The notes beneath the pieces were generated by a model that saw only the letters and a list, made by a program, of their open reading frames with translations, was not told the DNA's origin and searched no databases. The translations under genes were made by a program, and so were the position numbers. Positions 8,823 to 17,598 of a stretch of DNA of 64,000 bases are shown here, piece after piece (within the stretch, counting starts at the first letter, position 1; each line of letters starts with the position of its first letter). The DNA comes from Nitrospira sp. (lineage in GTDB: Bacteria; Nitrospirota; Nitrospiria; Nitrospirales; Nitrospiraceae). The DNA is taken from positions 2,775,001 through 2,839,000 of the forward strand of contig CP054184.1 in NCBI GenBank assembly GCA_015709715.1. The letters run 5' to 3'.

Positions 8823-9370
8823 ATGCGGTACCATCCGCTTCCCAGGACGGCGCTGCCGGTCGTCGCGTTGGGAACACTCGTGCTGCTCGTCTGGATCGCG
8901 TGGGGGTCGGCGAGGAGCCCCGAGACCCTCTGGGCTCCCGGAGACCTGAGCCACTACCATGCCGATGTGGCCGCCTGTACCCATTGCCATGAACCGTTCC
9001 GTGGCCCTAGCCCGGCGCGTTGTGCCGCCTGTCACAGCGAACAGGACTTTGAGTGGCGATCTGTTCCGGAGACGGCGGCCTGGCATCGCGGCTTGGTCAT
9101 CCAGCGGACGGCCTGCACCGGCTGCCATACGGAGCATCGGGGCGCGTTGGCCCAGATCACCGACCAGGCACGGGTGAACCCGCATGGCGAATTCATTTTC
9201 CGCGCGATGGGTACCAGTTCTTGCATGGCCTGCCACACGTTTGGGGGAGGGTGGCGACTGCTCCGACGTTGCGCGACGAACCGGTGGTAAGACGGCTGTA
9301 CGAGAAGGGGCGAGGGGCTCACCAGGCTGGCCGCATGGCCGTGTGCCTCACCTGTCACGGCGGGCCGTGA
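8823..9370 (+). pseudogene. Multiheme cytochrome c (five haem motifs) with a frameshift near 9243
   Basis: The first frame gives an N-terminal anchor (residues 11-30) and haems CTHCH (52), CAACH (67), CTGCH (98) and CMACH (134), then turns to junk and stops at 9290. The other forward frame continues the homology to 9370, with GRVATAPTLRDEPVV and a fifth haem CLTCH, matching the C-terminus of the 7833 protein. One extra G in the G5 run at 9243-9247 restores a continuous ~182-residue penta-haem protein. The cause is either a homopolymer sequencing error or a recent mutation. Its product would pair with the membrane protein four bases upstream. Confidence 0.75.
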
Positions 9371-9382
9371 TGAAAGGACAGA

Positions 9383-9928
9383 ATGGCTGGAGTTATGGCG
9401 ATTGAACTGAATCTCGAACAGGCCTTTCCGAACGAACAGGCGTTGCGTGCAATGATCCAGCACCGCAAAGTGTGCTTCGACCACGATCCCTTTTACGTGC
9501 GGACCGGTGAGGGGCTGGTGGTGCAGATCGGATTTCAACTGAACCTCTACGCCGCCTTTCAAGATCCCGCGCAGTTGCCGCTCGGCGACGATGTCGAACA
9601 TCGTGCCATCCTCGGGGATCTCCAACGCCTTTGCCGGGTGTTCTTTCAGTCCCTGGATCTGTTGAAGCCCTGCGAACATCCGCAGCCTTCCGCCCATCGC
9701 ATCCTGTTCTCGCCCGAGCGACAGCATCGCGCCGAGGTCTGTCTCCAGATTCCGATCTTCGACCTGACCCATTATGGCGACGAGGCGTCGACGAGGCGGG
9801 TACAGCAGTTGCTGCAGACGGCGGAATGTCTGCTGCTTCAGGTCGGAGCGAGACGCAAGGTGTGGGAGGAGTCTGATAGGCAGCCGAGCGCATCCGCCGG
9901 AGGTTGTGAGGCGAGGAGCGAGACTTAG
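9383..9928 (+). CDS. Hypothetical protein
   Basis: This 181-residue soluble protein has no signal peptide and no family I recognise. It is mixed alpha/beta with a Cys/His-containing centre (KVCFDHDPF near 30, LKPCEHPQPSAHR near 95). AAAGGA precedes ATG 9383; a second ATG at 9395 has GGAG nearby. It follows the multiheme module by 12 bases, so it may be part of that operon. Its last four bases overlap the convergent response-regulator gene. Confidence 0.6.
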   Translation: MAGVMAIELNLEQAFPNEQALRAMIQHRKVCFDHDPFYVRTGEGLVVQIGFQLNLYAAFQDPAQLPLGDDVEHRAILGDLQRLCRVFFQSLDLLKPCEHPQPSAHRILFSPERQHRAEVCLQIPIFDLTHYGDEASTRRVQQLLQTAECLLLQVGARRKVWEESDRQPSASAGGCEARSET

Positions 9929-10680
9929 GCGGCGGAGGCCTCCTTGGGAGGCGGGGCTTTGGCCGGGTCGTTCACTTTCTTCGGACTACGGCGTGCCGAG
10001 AGCTCCAGCGCCAGTTCCTGCAATACCCGTAGGAGGGCAGGGAGCTGTGATCTCGTCAACGCCTTGTCGGCCACGAGTTTCGCATAGAGGTGTGAGAATT
10101 TGTCTGCGCCGAGGAGAGAGGCGCTCTCTGCCAGAGCGCTCAGTAGTTGGTTCAGCGTCTCCGACATCGGCTCATGGGATGTGGATTCTTCTAGCACTGC
10201 GATGGGGATGGTTTCGTCTACCTGAACAGCCAATATATCAATCAGTTCCTGATATTCTTCCTCACCGATCTGTAGGGCGTCCGACACATCGAACTTGCTG
10301 TGCAAGACCAGGGGTTGGGTGCTCAGGACCTCTTGTACGCGTTCCAATAACTGCTCTTTTTTCACCGGCTTGACGAGGATCGCGTTGCAATGCAACCCTC
10401 GCGCGACCTTGACGGTAGGGACGTCGCAATGCGCCGAGAGAATGATGGCGGGAATGTCTCGCAAGCCGGGAAGCGTTTTCAACTGTTGGATCAGTTCGAT
10501 GCCGTTCATCTCCGGCATCAGGTAGTCGGTGATGATGAGCTGGACGTTGCAGATGGTGGGAAGTAACTCCAGCGCCTCTTTGCCATGCTTGGCGGTCACC
10601 GTTTGATACCCGGCTCTTTGGAGCAGCCCTTCGACCAGTTTCGCGCTGACGACATTGTCTTCCACGATCATGATGGCCAT
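9925..10680 (-). CDS. Response regulator: receiver domain with helical C-terminal extension
   Basis: This 251-residue protein has an intact N-terminal receiver: VEDN acidic pair, phospho-acceptor Asp in IITDYLMPEMNG, Ser in ILSAH, and Lys in LVKPVKK. The C-terminal ~120 residues are helical with no DNA-binding or enzymatic motif, ending in a Lys/Pro/Ala-rich tail. GAGGAG lies upstream of ATG 10680; a longer reading begins at 10707 without a ribosome site. Output is unknown; it may act by protein interaction. No partner kinase lies nearby. Confidence 0.85.
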   Translation of the reverse strand: MAIMIVEDNVVSAKLVEGLLQRAGYQTVTAKHGKEALELLPTICNVQLIITDYLMPEMNGIELIQQLKTLPGLRDIPAIILSAHCDVPTVKVARGLHCNAILVKPVKKEQLLERVQEVLSTQPLVLHSKFDVSDALQIGEEEYQELIDILAVQVDETIPIAVLEESTSHEPMSETLNQLLSALAESASLLGADKFSHLYAKLVADKALTRSQLPALLRVLQELALELSARRSPKKVNDPAKAPPPKEASAA

Positions 10681-10805
10681 GGGAAGGCTCCTCGCGAACG
10701 TCAACAAAGCGGGCGGGGCGTAGGAGTGCGAGACGGCTCGTTATCGGACGAATGCCGTGAAAACTTGAGGACCTTGGGGTGTGGCTGCCACGGCCGTCGG
10801 TAGGA

Positions 10806-13556
10806 TCAGAGGGTGGATTGCTTCGCGAGCGTTCCCACCTTGATCCGCGCATCCACGATCTGGCAGCCCTGGCCGGGCGGCAGTGCGAAGATGGGATTCA
10901 GGTCCAGTTCCACGATCTCAGGGACTTCTTCCACCAACCGTGACAACCGGAGCAACAGGTCCTGGATGGCTCCCACATCGGCGGGGGCATGGCCGCGATA
11001 GCCCTGCAGCAACCGGTACCCCTTGATGCCGCGGATCAGGTCGGCCGCGTCCAATTCCGTGAGCGGGGTGATGCGGAAGCGGACATCGCCGAGAATTTCG
11101 ACATGGATGCCGCCGAGCCCAAACCCGATCAAGGGGCCGAAGGAGGGATCGTGCACCATGCCGGCCATGACCTCCACGCCTCCGGACACCATCGGCTGCA
11201 CCAACACGCCTTCCATCGCGTCACCGGCACCGTCCTGGGCCAGTCTCGCCGCGATCTTGTCATAGGCCTCTCGAGCCTCTGCCTCGGTAGCGAGGTTCAA
11301 GTGCACCCCGCCGATATCCGTTTTGTGGACGAGGGTGTGGGAAGCCAGCTTCACCGCGACGGGAAACCCGACCTGCGCGGCGAGCGTGGCCGCCTCCTCG
11401 GCAGATGTGGCGAGGCCGCCCGGCGGCAGGGGAATCGCCATGGCGCCGAGAACCGTCCGCGTCTCCTTTGCCGTGAGCCACCCGCTCCCGCGCTCGGCCA
11501 GCGCCTTGCGACAGGTGGTGGTGATAGTCGGCAGATCCAGGTCATCGAAATCCGGCACCATGCCGATGGGGCGATCGCGCCATTGCACATACGCTGCCGA
11601 TTTGCCTGCCACACGCGCCGGCAACTCGGGGAGTTCGAAGGTCGGGATGGTTTCGTCCGGCAGCACGAACCGGCGCGCACGATCCGTTTCGACCATCCAA
11701 CCGATGTACACGGGCTTTCGCTCGCGGGCCGTGGCTCGCGCCGCCAAAACACCCTGTCGAATGCCGTCCGCGATGGGGTCGACGTCCGTGGCGGTGACGG
11801 CGATGTAGAGGATGATCAAGGCGTCGATATCGTCGGATTCCAGCAACGCGGTAATGGCCTGCGCATAGTGGTCCGGGCTGGCCGAGGCGATCAGGTCGAC
11901 CGGGTTGCGCAGGGCGGCCGTGGGCGGAAGAAAGGCGGCCAGCCGCGTCGTGGTGCTTTGGGACAACTCCGGCACCTCCAACCCTGCAGCCTCGCAGGCG
12001 TCGGCACAGAGGATGGCGGGACCTCCGGCATTGGTCAGGATGCCGACGCGCTTTCCTGCCGGCAACGGCTGTTGGGAGAGGCCCGCCGCCAGCGCGAACA
12101 TGTCTTCCAGGGTGTCGGCGCGGAGAATCCCGCTCTGCTGGAACAGGGCTTCCACGGCCACGTCGTTCGCGGCCAGCGCGGCGGTGTGCGACCCGGCGGC
12201 ACGTTTGCCCGAGGAGGTGCGTCCGGCCTTCAGCGCGACGATCGGTTTTTCACGGCTGACTCGTCGGGCGATGCGCGCGAACCGCCTGGGGTTGCCGAAG
12301 GACTCGACGTAGAGCAGGATGACGCGGGTGGCGGGGTCGCTCTCCCAATATTGCAGGAGGTCGTTGACCGACACGTCCGCCTTGTTGCCGACGCTGACGA
12401 AACTCGACAGCCCCAGGTGCAGCCGCTCCGACGCGGCGAGCAGGGCCAATCCCAAGGCGCCGCTTTGCGACGACATGGCGATGGAGCCGGCGAGGGGAAC
12501 GGCCGTGGTGAAGGTCGCGTTGAGCCGCACGGCGGGATCGGTGTTGACCACGCCGAAGCAGTTGGGCCCCACCATGCGCAGACCCAGTTGCCGCACCTTC
12601 TGCAGGAGTTCATCCTGCAGGCGTCGCCCCTCCTCACCCACCTCGGCGAATCCGGCCGTGATGACGACCAGTGCCCTGGCGCCGGCTGCCGCACAATCGT
12701 CCACCGTGGACAGCACCGCATTGATCGGCACGGCGATCACGGCCAGGTCGATCGGCTCGGGGAGGCCTCGGAGCGACGGGTAGGCCGGTAGACCGGCAAT
12801 CGAGGCGGCATGGGGGTTGACGGCATAGGCACGGCCACGAAATCCGTTGACGTGGAGGGCCTCCGCCAACCGGTAGCCGATGCTGCCGGGGCGGCGCGAG
12901 GCGCCGACGATGGCCACACGCTGCGGACGAAAGAGGGGTTGCAGCGAGGCCGTCGTAGCCAGCCGCTCGCGCCATTCGGATTGCCGCACCGTCTGGTCGG
13001 TCGGGGCCAGCGAAAGCTCGACCTCCATGGCCCCCCCTTCGCAACGTTCCTCCATGGCAAAGCCTGAAGTGGCAAACACCTCCCGCATCGCGAGGTTGTC
13101 GGCATGGGTGATGGCCCAGAGCCTCGTGAACCCGTGGCGGATCGCCAAGAGCGCCAGGCGTTCCAGCAGAATCGTGCCGAGGCCGTGCCCATGCAGGCGG
13201 TCGTCGACGGCCAAGGCTACTTCGGCCTGGCGCGGGTCGCGCGCATGGTAGGAGCCGGAGGCGATGATGTGCAGGTCGCCTTCTTGGCGGCGGAGGGCCA
13301 CGACGGTCAGGCTGCGTTGCGGATCGGTGTTGTCGCAGAGCGCGCGAACCACCTCCGCCGGCGGGGTCGTTTCCGAAAAGAACCGATACCGTCTCGCCGC
13401 CGGTGACAGGCGCTCCACGAACCGCTGCAATTCTTCGGCGTCGCTCGGTTGGGCCAGGCGGAGGAGCGCGACCGTGCCATCGCTCAAAATTACATGGCCC
13501 GACTCCTGGCGTTCGTCTCCGGAGGGGGGCAGATGGTGCGGGCGAATACGTTGCAT
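10806..13556 (-). CDS. GNAT acetyltransferase fused to ADP-forming acyl-CoA synthetase (Pat/AcsD-like)
   Basis: This 916-residue protein has a GNAT domain at about 20-185 (acetyl-CoA loop DRLHGHGLGTILLERL). A CoA-binding Rossmann domain follows (VAIVGASRRPGSIG, about 213-226), then a succinyl-CoA-ligase-like domain with AAGSHTAALAAND, holding the His used as phospho-carrier in acetate-CoA ligases. The C-terminal ATP-grasp region (about 690-900) includes GFPVAVKLAS. Such fusions are either lysine acetyltransferases (PatZ type) or acetate:CoA ligases (ADP-forming). Retention of the His leaves catalytic ligase activity possible. It is the last gene of a long minus-strand operon. Confidence 0.87.
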   Translation of the reverse strand: MQRIRPHHLPPSGDERQESGHVILSDGTVALLRLAQPSDAEELQRFVERLSPAARRYRFFSETTPPAEVVRALCDNTDPQRSLTVVALRRQEGDLHIIASGSYHARDPRQAEVALAVDDRLHGHGLGTILLERLALLAIRHGFTRLWAITHADNLAMREVFATSGFAMEERCEGGAMEVELSLAPTDQTVRQSEWRERLATTASLQPLFRPQRVAIVGASRRPGSIGYRLAEALHVNGFRGRAYAVNPHAASIAGLPAYPSLRGLPEPIDLAVIAVPINAVLSTVDDCAAAGARALVVITAGFAEVGEEGRRLQDELLQKVRQLGLRMVGPNCFGVVNTDPAVRLNATFTTAVPLAGSIAMSSQSGALGLALLAASERLHLGLSSFVSVGNKADVSVNDLLQYWESDPATRVILLYVESFGNPRRFARIARRVSREKPIVALKAGRTSSGKRAAGSHTAALAANDVAVEALFQQSGILRADTLEDMFALAAGLSQQPLPAGKRVGILTNAGGPAILCADACEAAGLEVPELSQSTTTRLAAFLPPTAALRNPVDLIASASPDHYAQAITALLESDDIDALIILYIAVTATDVDPIADGIRQGVLAARATARERKPVYIGWMVETDRARRFVLPDETIPTFELPELPARVAGKSAAYVQWRDRPIGMVPDFDDLDLPTITTTCRKALAERGSGWLTAKETRTVLGAMAIPLPPGGLATSAEEAATLAAQVGFPVAVKLASHTLVHKTDIGGVHLNLATEAEAREAYDKIAARLAQDGAGDAMEGVLVQPMVSGGVEVMAGMVHDPSFGPLIGFGLGGIHVEILGDVRFRITPLTELDAADLIRGIKGYRLLQGYRGHAPADVGAIQDLLLRLSRLVEEVPEIVELDLNPIFALPPGQGCQIVDARIKVGTLAKQSTL

Positions 13557-13560
13557 CGAA

Positions 13561-14763
13561 TCACCTCGTCAGCAAGCTCGGTTTGAGGATCAGCAGCAGC
13601 CCCAGGGCGATCATGACCGCGCCGCTGATGAGTTTCAACCACCGCCCTTCGCGCTCCTCCAATTTGCGGCGTCCCAAGGTGACGACCGCCAGCGTGACCA
13701 TCAGCGCATCGTCGGCGATGTAGGCGAGATTGTAGAGTCCGAGATAGGCGTAGTAATGCCAGGTGGGGAGGTTGTAGGTGGTCAACACATGGGTGTAGAG
13801 CGCGGGTAATCCGGCCGTACAGAGCAACTCGACGACATTGACCAACCCCGCCAGCAGGACCACGCCGACTAAGGCTCCGGTTCGGTCCTCCGCCTGCACG
13901 ATGCGGCGGATCCTGGCGTAGAGACCCGGCTTGGCGGACTCCGGAATGCTCAAAGAAAGCCCGCGCCGGAAGGCGAAGAAATCCTTGACGTTCACCGCGC
14001 CGATCCCTGTCGCCAGCGCTCCCAATGTGAGCTGAACGGGGCGGGACAGGCCGACCAGCAGAAAGAGGTTCAACCAGGCCGCCATGAAGGCAAAATAGAC
14101 GAGCCCGCTCACGATCACGAAGGTGCCGGCGAGGAGGGCCATGGCGAAGCGGTCGCGCAACGTCACCAGGAGCGACAGGAGAAACAAGAGCACCCACATG
14201 GCGCAGGGATTGAAGCCGTCGAGTAAGCCGATGGCCAGCGTGAAGAGCGGGAGTCCCAGTTCGCCGGCGCTGACGCGTCCCAGCCAGGGCAGCACGACGC
14301 TGTCTTCCTCCGCCGGGCGGGGGGCTGCGGTGGAACGGCAGTCCGGCGGGAGGGAGCGGCAGGCGGAAAACGGCTCGGCCTCGACGGCGGTGGAGGAGCG
14401 ATCGAGTAACGCGAGGAGGCGGACGCCCGTGGTCCGCTCATCTTGGTACCCGACGATCAGCTCCCCTCTCAGGTAGAACGTCGGAACTCCGACCACGGCG
14501 AGGGCCTGGGCGCGCGCCAGAGTTTCGAGTCGCGCCAGTGCGGCCGGATCGCGGTCGATTGCATGGATCAGGATACGCAGCTCCGGACGTGCCCGTCGCA
14601 GGTCCTCAAGAAAGGCCTTCGCCGCCTCGCAATGCGGGCAGCCGGTTCGTACGAACACTTCCAGGTCCGGAGCCGACTCCGACGCCAGGCCGGCTCCCGG
14701 ATGGACGAACAGGCACAGGAGCAGGAGGAGCAGGCCGGTGTGTAGGCGTCCAGGCGGAACCAT
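13561..14763 (-). CDS. Thioredoxin-like domain fused to CcdA/DsbD-type membrane domain
   Basis: This 400-residue protein has a signal sequence (about 1-27) and a periplasmic glutaredoxin-like domain with TGCPHCEAAK (Cys about 42/45) and the cis-Pro loop GVPTFY. About six membrane helices follow, with NPCAMW and LLCTAGLP, the Cys-containing helices of CcdA/DsbD thiol transporters. It should carry reducing equivalents from the cytoplasm to periplasmic disulfides, as needed for cytochrome c maturation or metal-site repair. It lies between a cytochrome c gene and the acyl-CoA synthetase, in the same direction. Confidence 0.84.
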   Translation of the reverse strand: MVPPGRLHTGLLLLLLCLFVHPGAGLASESAPDLEVFVRTGCPHCEAAKAFLEDLRRARPELRILIHAIDRDPAALARLETLARAQALAVVGVPTFYLRGELIVGYQDERTTGVRLLALLDRSSTAVEAEPFSACRSLPPDCRSTAAPRPAEEDSVVLPWLGRVSAGELGLPLFTLAIGLLDGFNPCAMWVLLFLLSLLVTLRDRFAMALLAGTFVIVSGLVYFAFMAAWLNLFLLVGLSRPVQLTLGALATGIGAVNVKDFFAFRRGLSLSIPESAKPGLYARIRRIVQAEDRTGALVGVVLLAGLVNVVELLCTAGLPALYTHVLTTYNLPTWHYYAYLGLYNLAYIADDALMVTLAVVTLGRRKLEEREGRWLKLISGAVMIALGLLLILKPSLLTR

Positions 14764-14781
14764 GCCTCGGCCGGCCCCTCG

Positions 14782-15144
14782 TCAACTCATGAACTCCGGC
14801 GGTGCCATCGAGCGGATATAGGACAACACGTCCAGCATCTGCTGATCGGTCAATTTCCCGCGGTAGCCATGCATGGGGCTGAACAGCGCGCCGTTGGCGA
14901 TGGTGATGAGGAGTTCCCAGTCTGTCTTGGCCCGCGAGTTGACCGACTGAAAGTTCGCGGGCCGCACGATCAAGTATTGGCCGTCCGGCCCGGCGCCGTC
15001 CAGCTTGTCGCCGTGGCAGCGGAGGCAATTCTTTTCATAGATCGCCTGCCCTTCGCGCGGATTCCCGCGGGTGGTTTGTCCGTTGGCCCAGGAACCGGCC
15101 AGGATGACGAGGCAGACGGCGGAGAGAATGCTGAAGGTTTTCAT
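14782..15144 (-). CDS. Mono-haem cytochrome c
   Basis: This 120-residue secreted cytochrome has a signal peptide (MKTFSILSAVCLVILAGSWA...) and a CLRCH haem motif at about residues 40-44. A Met-containing loop (SPMHGYRGKL) likely gives the sixth ligand. AAAGGAG precedes ATG 15144. An in-frame ATG nine codons upstream lacks a good ribosome site. It lies between UspA and the thioredoxin-CcdA gene, which could service its haem Cys residues (inference). Confidence 0.88.
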   Translation of the reverse strand: MKTFSILSAVCLVILAGSWANGQTTRGNPREGQAIYEKNCLRCHGDKLDGAGPDGQYLIVRPANFQSVNSRAKTDWELLITIANGALFSPMHGYRGKLTDQQMLDVLSYIRSMAPPEFMS

Positions 15145-15191
15145 GCGTGGCACTCCTTTATGGTTCAACATGGCCCAGTTCTCCCTTCGAT

Positions 15192-16049
15192 TCAGCGGAC
15201 GATCAAGACCGGGCAGGGCACATGGTGCAGTAGGGCATGCGAAATGCTGCCCAAGAGAAACCGCTCCAGCCCTTTGCGGCCGTGCGAGCCGATGACGAGG
15301 AGATCCGCCGACTTGGCACGTTCGGTGAGAATGTCGGTCGGATCGCCGACCATGGCCAGGGTGCCGACCGTGTACTGATGGTCCATCACGGCCGCCGCCA
15401 GGCTCTTGACGAGATCTTCCGCCGCGCGCATCGCGACGTCGGTCCAATCCTGCAGGGGAAACAGACTGAAGGGATCGGTAGCCGGGATGGGGCGCACGAC
15501 GCTCACGATCGTGAGGTCGACAGCACTCTTGAACGGATGGGCCAGCAGCCAGGACTTGAGGCGCGCGCCGTCTTCATGGCCCTCGACCGCGACCACGACC
15601 CGTTTCAACGGGCCGCTGTGGTCCTTCACGATCAGGGTCGAGCAGTCGGCGTGCAGCGCGACCCGGTGCGAGACGCTCCCCAACATGAGTTCCCCGACCC
15701 GTCCGCGCCCTCGAGCGCCCATGACGATCAAGTCGGCGCCGGTTTCCCGTGCCTTGTCCAGGATCAGCGAGGCCGGTTTGGCGAACTCACAGACGCGGGT
15801 GATCGTCACCCCTTCCGACGGCAGCATCGTCGTGGTATGGTCGAGCAGTTGTCGGCCCGCCTTCTCCATCGCTTGCCGGAACTCGTCGTACCCCTGCATG
15901 TTGCTCACTTCCGCCACCAGCGGATATTGAAACATGCCCAAGTCGATCCCGTGCACCAGGACGACCTCCTGCAGGTCGTACAGTTGGGAGACTTCACGGA
16001 CTCCCGCGAACGCCTGTTCCGACCAATCGAGCGCGATCAAGACACGCAT
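15192..16049 (-). CDS. Universal stress protein, tandem UspA domains
   Basis: This 285-residue protein has two UspA folds. Each keeps the nucleotide-binding signature: GARGRGRVGELMLGSVSHRV near 125-144 and GSHGRKGLERFLLGSISHAL near 253-272. These G-x2-G-x9-GS patterns predict ATP binding. CAAGGAG precedes the ATG. A second tandem UspA gene is at 35835. It is embedded in the Hsp20-led operon. Confidence 0.9.
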   Translation of the reverse strand: MRVLIALDWSEQAFAGVREVSQLYDLQEVVLVHGIDLGMFQYPLVAEVSNMQGYDEFRQAMEKAGRQLLDHTTTMLPSEGVTITRVCEFAKPASLILDKARETGADLIVMGARGRGRVGELMLGSVSHRVALHADCSTLIVKDHSGPLKRVVVAVEGHEDGARLKSWLLAHPFKSAVDLTIVSVVRPIPATDPFSLFPLQDWTDVAMRAAEDLVKSLAAAVMDHQYTVGTLAMVGDPTDILTERAKSADLLVIGSHGRKGLERFLLGSISHALLHHVPCPVLIVR

Positions 16050-16060
16050 AACGCTCCTTG

Positions 16061-16606
16061 TTAGAACAACGGGTGGGGCGACGTACCGAACGGCATGATC
16101 CTCGGCGAATCACCTAGATTGCCGCGGATGCGCCACCGGCCCTCTTCGAGCGTCAGATAATGGACCTCACCGTACCAGCTGTCGATGGGAACCAGCAGGC
16201 CGCTGGTTTTCGAGAGTCCCGACAGACTCCCCGTGCAGGTGACCTCGACGATAGTCTGTGAGCCGGACCCGACCTTGACGATGCGGGAGAATTGATGGAC
16301 GTTGGACAGCTCTCGAAATTCGTCGAAGAGGTCGCGCCAGATTTTCATCATATCGGCCTTCTTCAGGCCGTGGTAATTGTACTGCTCCGCATAGAGCGCC
16401 ATGACGCCGTCCAGGTTCCGGCTGTGCATGGCGTCGTCGGCCTGCCGAAAGGTCGTCAAGACGGCCTCTACCGTGGCCTGATCGACGTCGGTCGCCATGC
16501 CGGGCAAGACCTGTATCTCCGCCTGTGACGGCGCAGCCGCCGCCCACAAGGCCCCCGCCAGCAGCAGCCGGCTCAGTCGCCCCTTCGATCGTGCCCCGTT
16601 GCGCAT
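16061..16606 (-). CDS. Secreted NTF2-like (SnoaL/DUF4440-type) protein
   Basis: This 181-residue protein has a signal peptide ending near APSQA. A cone-shaped NTF2-like domain follows, suggested by DQATVEAVLTTFRQADDAM, DGVMALYAEQYNYHG and the closing strand LEEGRWRIRG. No catalytic residues are obvious. It is periplasmic and may bind a small ligand. It sits 11 bases upstream of UspA and just after the cupredoxin gene in the same operon. Confidence 0.7.
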   Translation of the reverse strand: MRNGARSKGRLSRLLLAGALWAAAAPSQAEIQVLPGMATDVDQATVEAVLTTFRQADDAMHSRNLDGVMALYAEQYNYHGLKKADMMKIWRDLFDEFRELSNVHQFSRIVKVGSGSQTIVEVTCTGSLSGLSKTSGLLVPIDSWYGEVHYLTLEEGRWRIRGNLGDSPRIMPFGTSPHPLF

Positions 16607-16627
16607 GGTGGCTCCTGTTCCTTCCGG

Positions 16628-17086
16628 TCACGCCGACGGAATTTCCAACACAAACAACTCACCCTTCATCTGTGGGTGCAAGTCGCACCGGAACGTCAAG
16701 CGCGCGTTGGATTCCGGCACGAAATGCAACACCAACGTTTTCCCCGGATCGACATGAAACCCCTCGATCCCGATCCCATAGGCGGTCAGCCCCTCACCCT
16801 GTACCCTGATTCTCAGCGTGGGCAGGGCCGACGACTGAAACCCATGGGGAACAATGTCCTGATTGCGCAAGATGATCACGGTGGGGACGCCGAACCGGAT
16901 GGGGCGGGGGTCGCTGAGGGCGAAATCGTAATTGCGCATGAGCAATTCGATCCGCTGTTCTTGTTGTTGCGGTGTCGGGACGTCATCCGACGGCCCCGCC
17001 GTGGAGAGGCCCGGCAGCAGGAGAAGCCCCAGGACCGCCATCGCCACCCATCCCTGTCGCCGTTGCCTGTCACGTCCTGTCCTCAC
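16628..17086 (-). CDS. Periplasmic cupredoxin-like copper protein
   Basis: This 152-residue protein has a signal peptide (about 15-30) and a single cupredoxin fold. Candidate copper ligands are His in IVPHGFQ and Cys, His and Met in CDLHPQMKG near the C-terminus, the type I (blue copper) order H-C-H-M. It overlaps the zinc-protein gene by four bases. A close relative at 37821 has CDIHPEVKG with Val in place of Met. It is a likely electron carrier. Confidence 0.84.
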   Translation of the reverse strand: MRTGRDRQRRQGWVAMAVLGLLLLPGLSTAGPSDDVPTPQQQEQRIELLMRNYDFALSDPRPIRFGVPTVIILRNQDIVPHGFQSSALPTLRIRVQGEGLTAYGIGIEGFHVDPGKTLVLHFVPESNARLTFRCDLHPQMKGELFVLEIPSA

Positions 17087-17598
17087 AAAGCGGCCGCCTT
17101 CCGTTCGCTGGTCCAGGTGACCCGTACGAAGTCTTCGTCCTGCTCATACTGCACGACCAACTCGCCGTGGTGCGCATGTTTGAGCGCCTCACCGATGCGG
17201 CGAGGCAAGTGACTGTCGGTCGTGGACACCACGAGGCCTTCCGCGCGATCCTCGATCGCCATGATCCGGGCCAGGGGATGTTCCTGCTTTTCCCTGGATT
17301 CCGTGTTCCGAATGATTCCCAGCAGTTCGTCGCGATGGTGGTCCTTGAAGGTCCCCTTCAGTGTGACGAGCCCTTTCGGGTATGTATCTCGGATGCGCAG
17401 GCAGGCCGGGCAGACGATTTCTTCGGCCCCCGCCGGTTTGGCGCCCCAGGTCCAACGGCCTTTGTGAAAGAGCGCACCGCATTCCGTACAGACGGTCGGC
17501 TCCTTGAGTTTGCCCGGCATCTTGTAGGAGTCGTGCTGGTACTCTTGAACGAATCGATCATGGCGGACACCATGGCCGCCCTCGGTTGATGTGCTCAT
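17083..17598 (-). CDS. Zinc-binding BCAM0308/NMD3-like protein
   Basis: This 171-residue cytoplasmic protein has a zinc ribbon, CTECG (about 37) and CPACL (about 63), separated by 25 residues. A C-terminal alpha/beta domain carries STTDSHLPRRIGEALKHAH. The arrangement resembles BCAM0308-family proteins, a group of unknown function often found in stress operons. ATGA overlaps join it to the phosphoribosyltransferase upstream and the cupredoxin downstream. Confidence 0.68.
   Translation of the reverse strand: MSTSTEGGHGVRHDRFVQEYQHDSYKMPGKLKEPTVCTECGALFHKGRWTWGAKPAGAEEIVCPACLRIRDTYPKGLVTLKGTFKDHHRDELLGIIRNTESREKQEHPLARIMAIEDRAEGLVVSTTDSHLPRRIGEALKHAHHGELVVQYEQDEDFVRVTWTSERKAAAL

Noticed and set aside
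10989-12791. 600-codon plus-strand frame opposite the GNAT-acyl-CoA synthetase gene
   Set aside because: It is a high-GC antisense shadow; the minus strand carries all recognised domains of a known protein.
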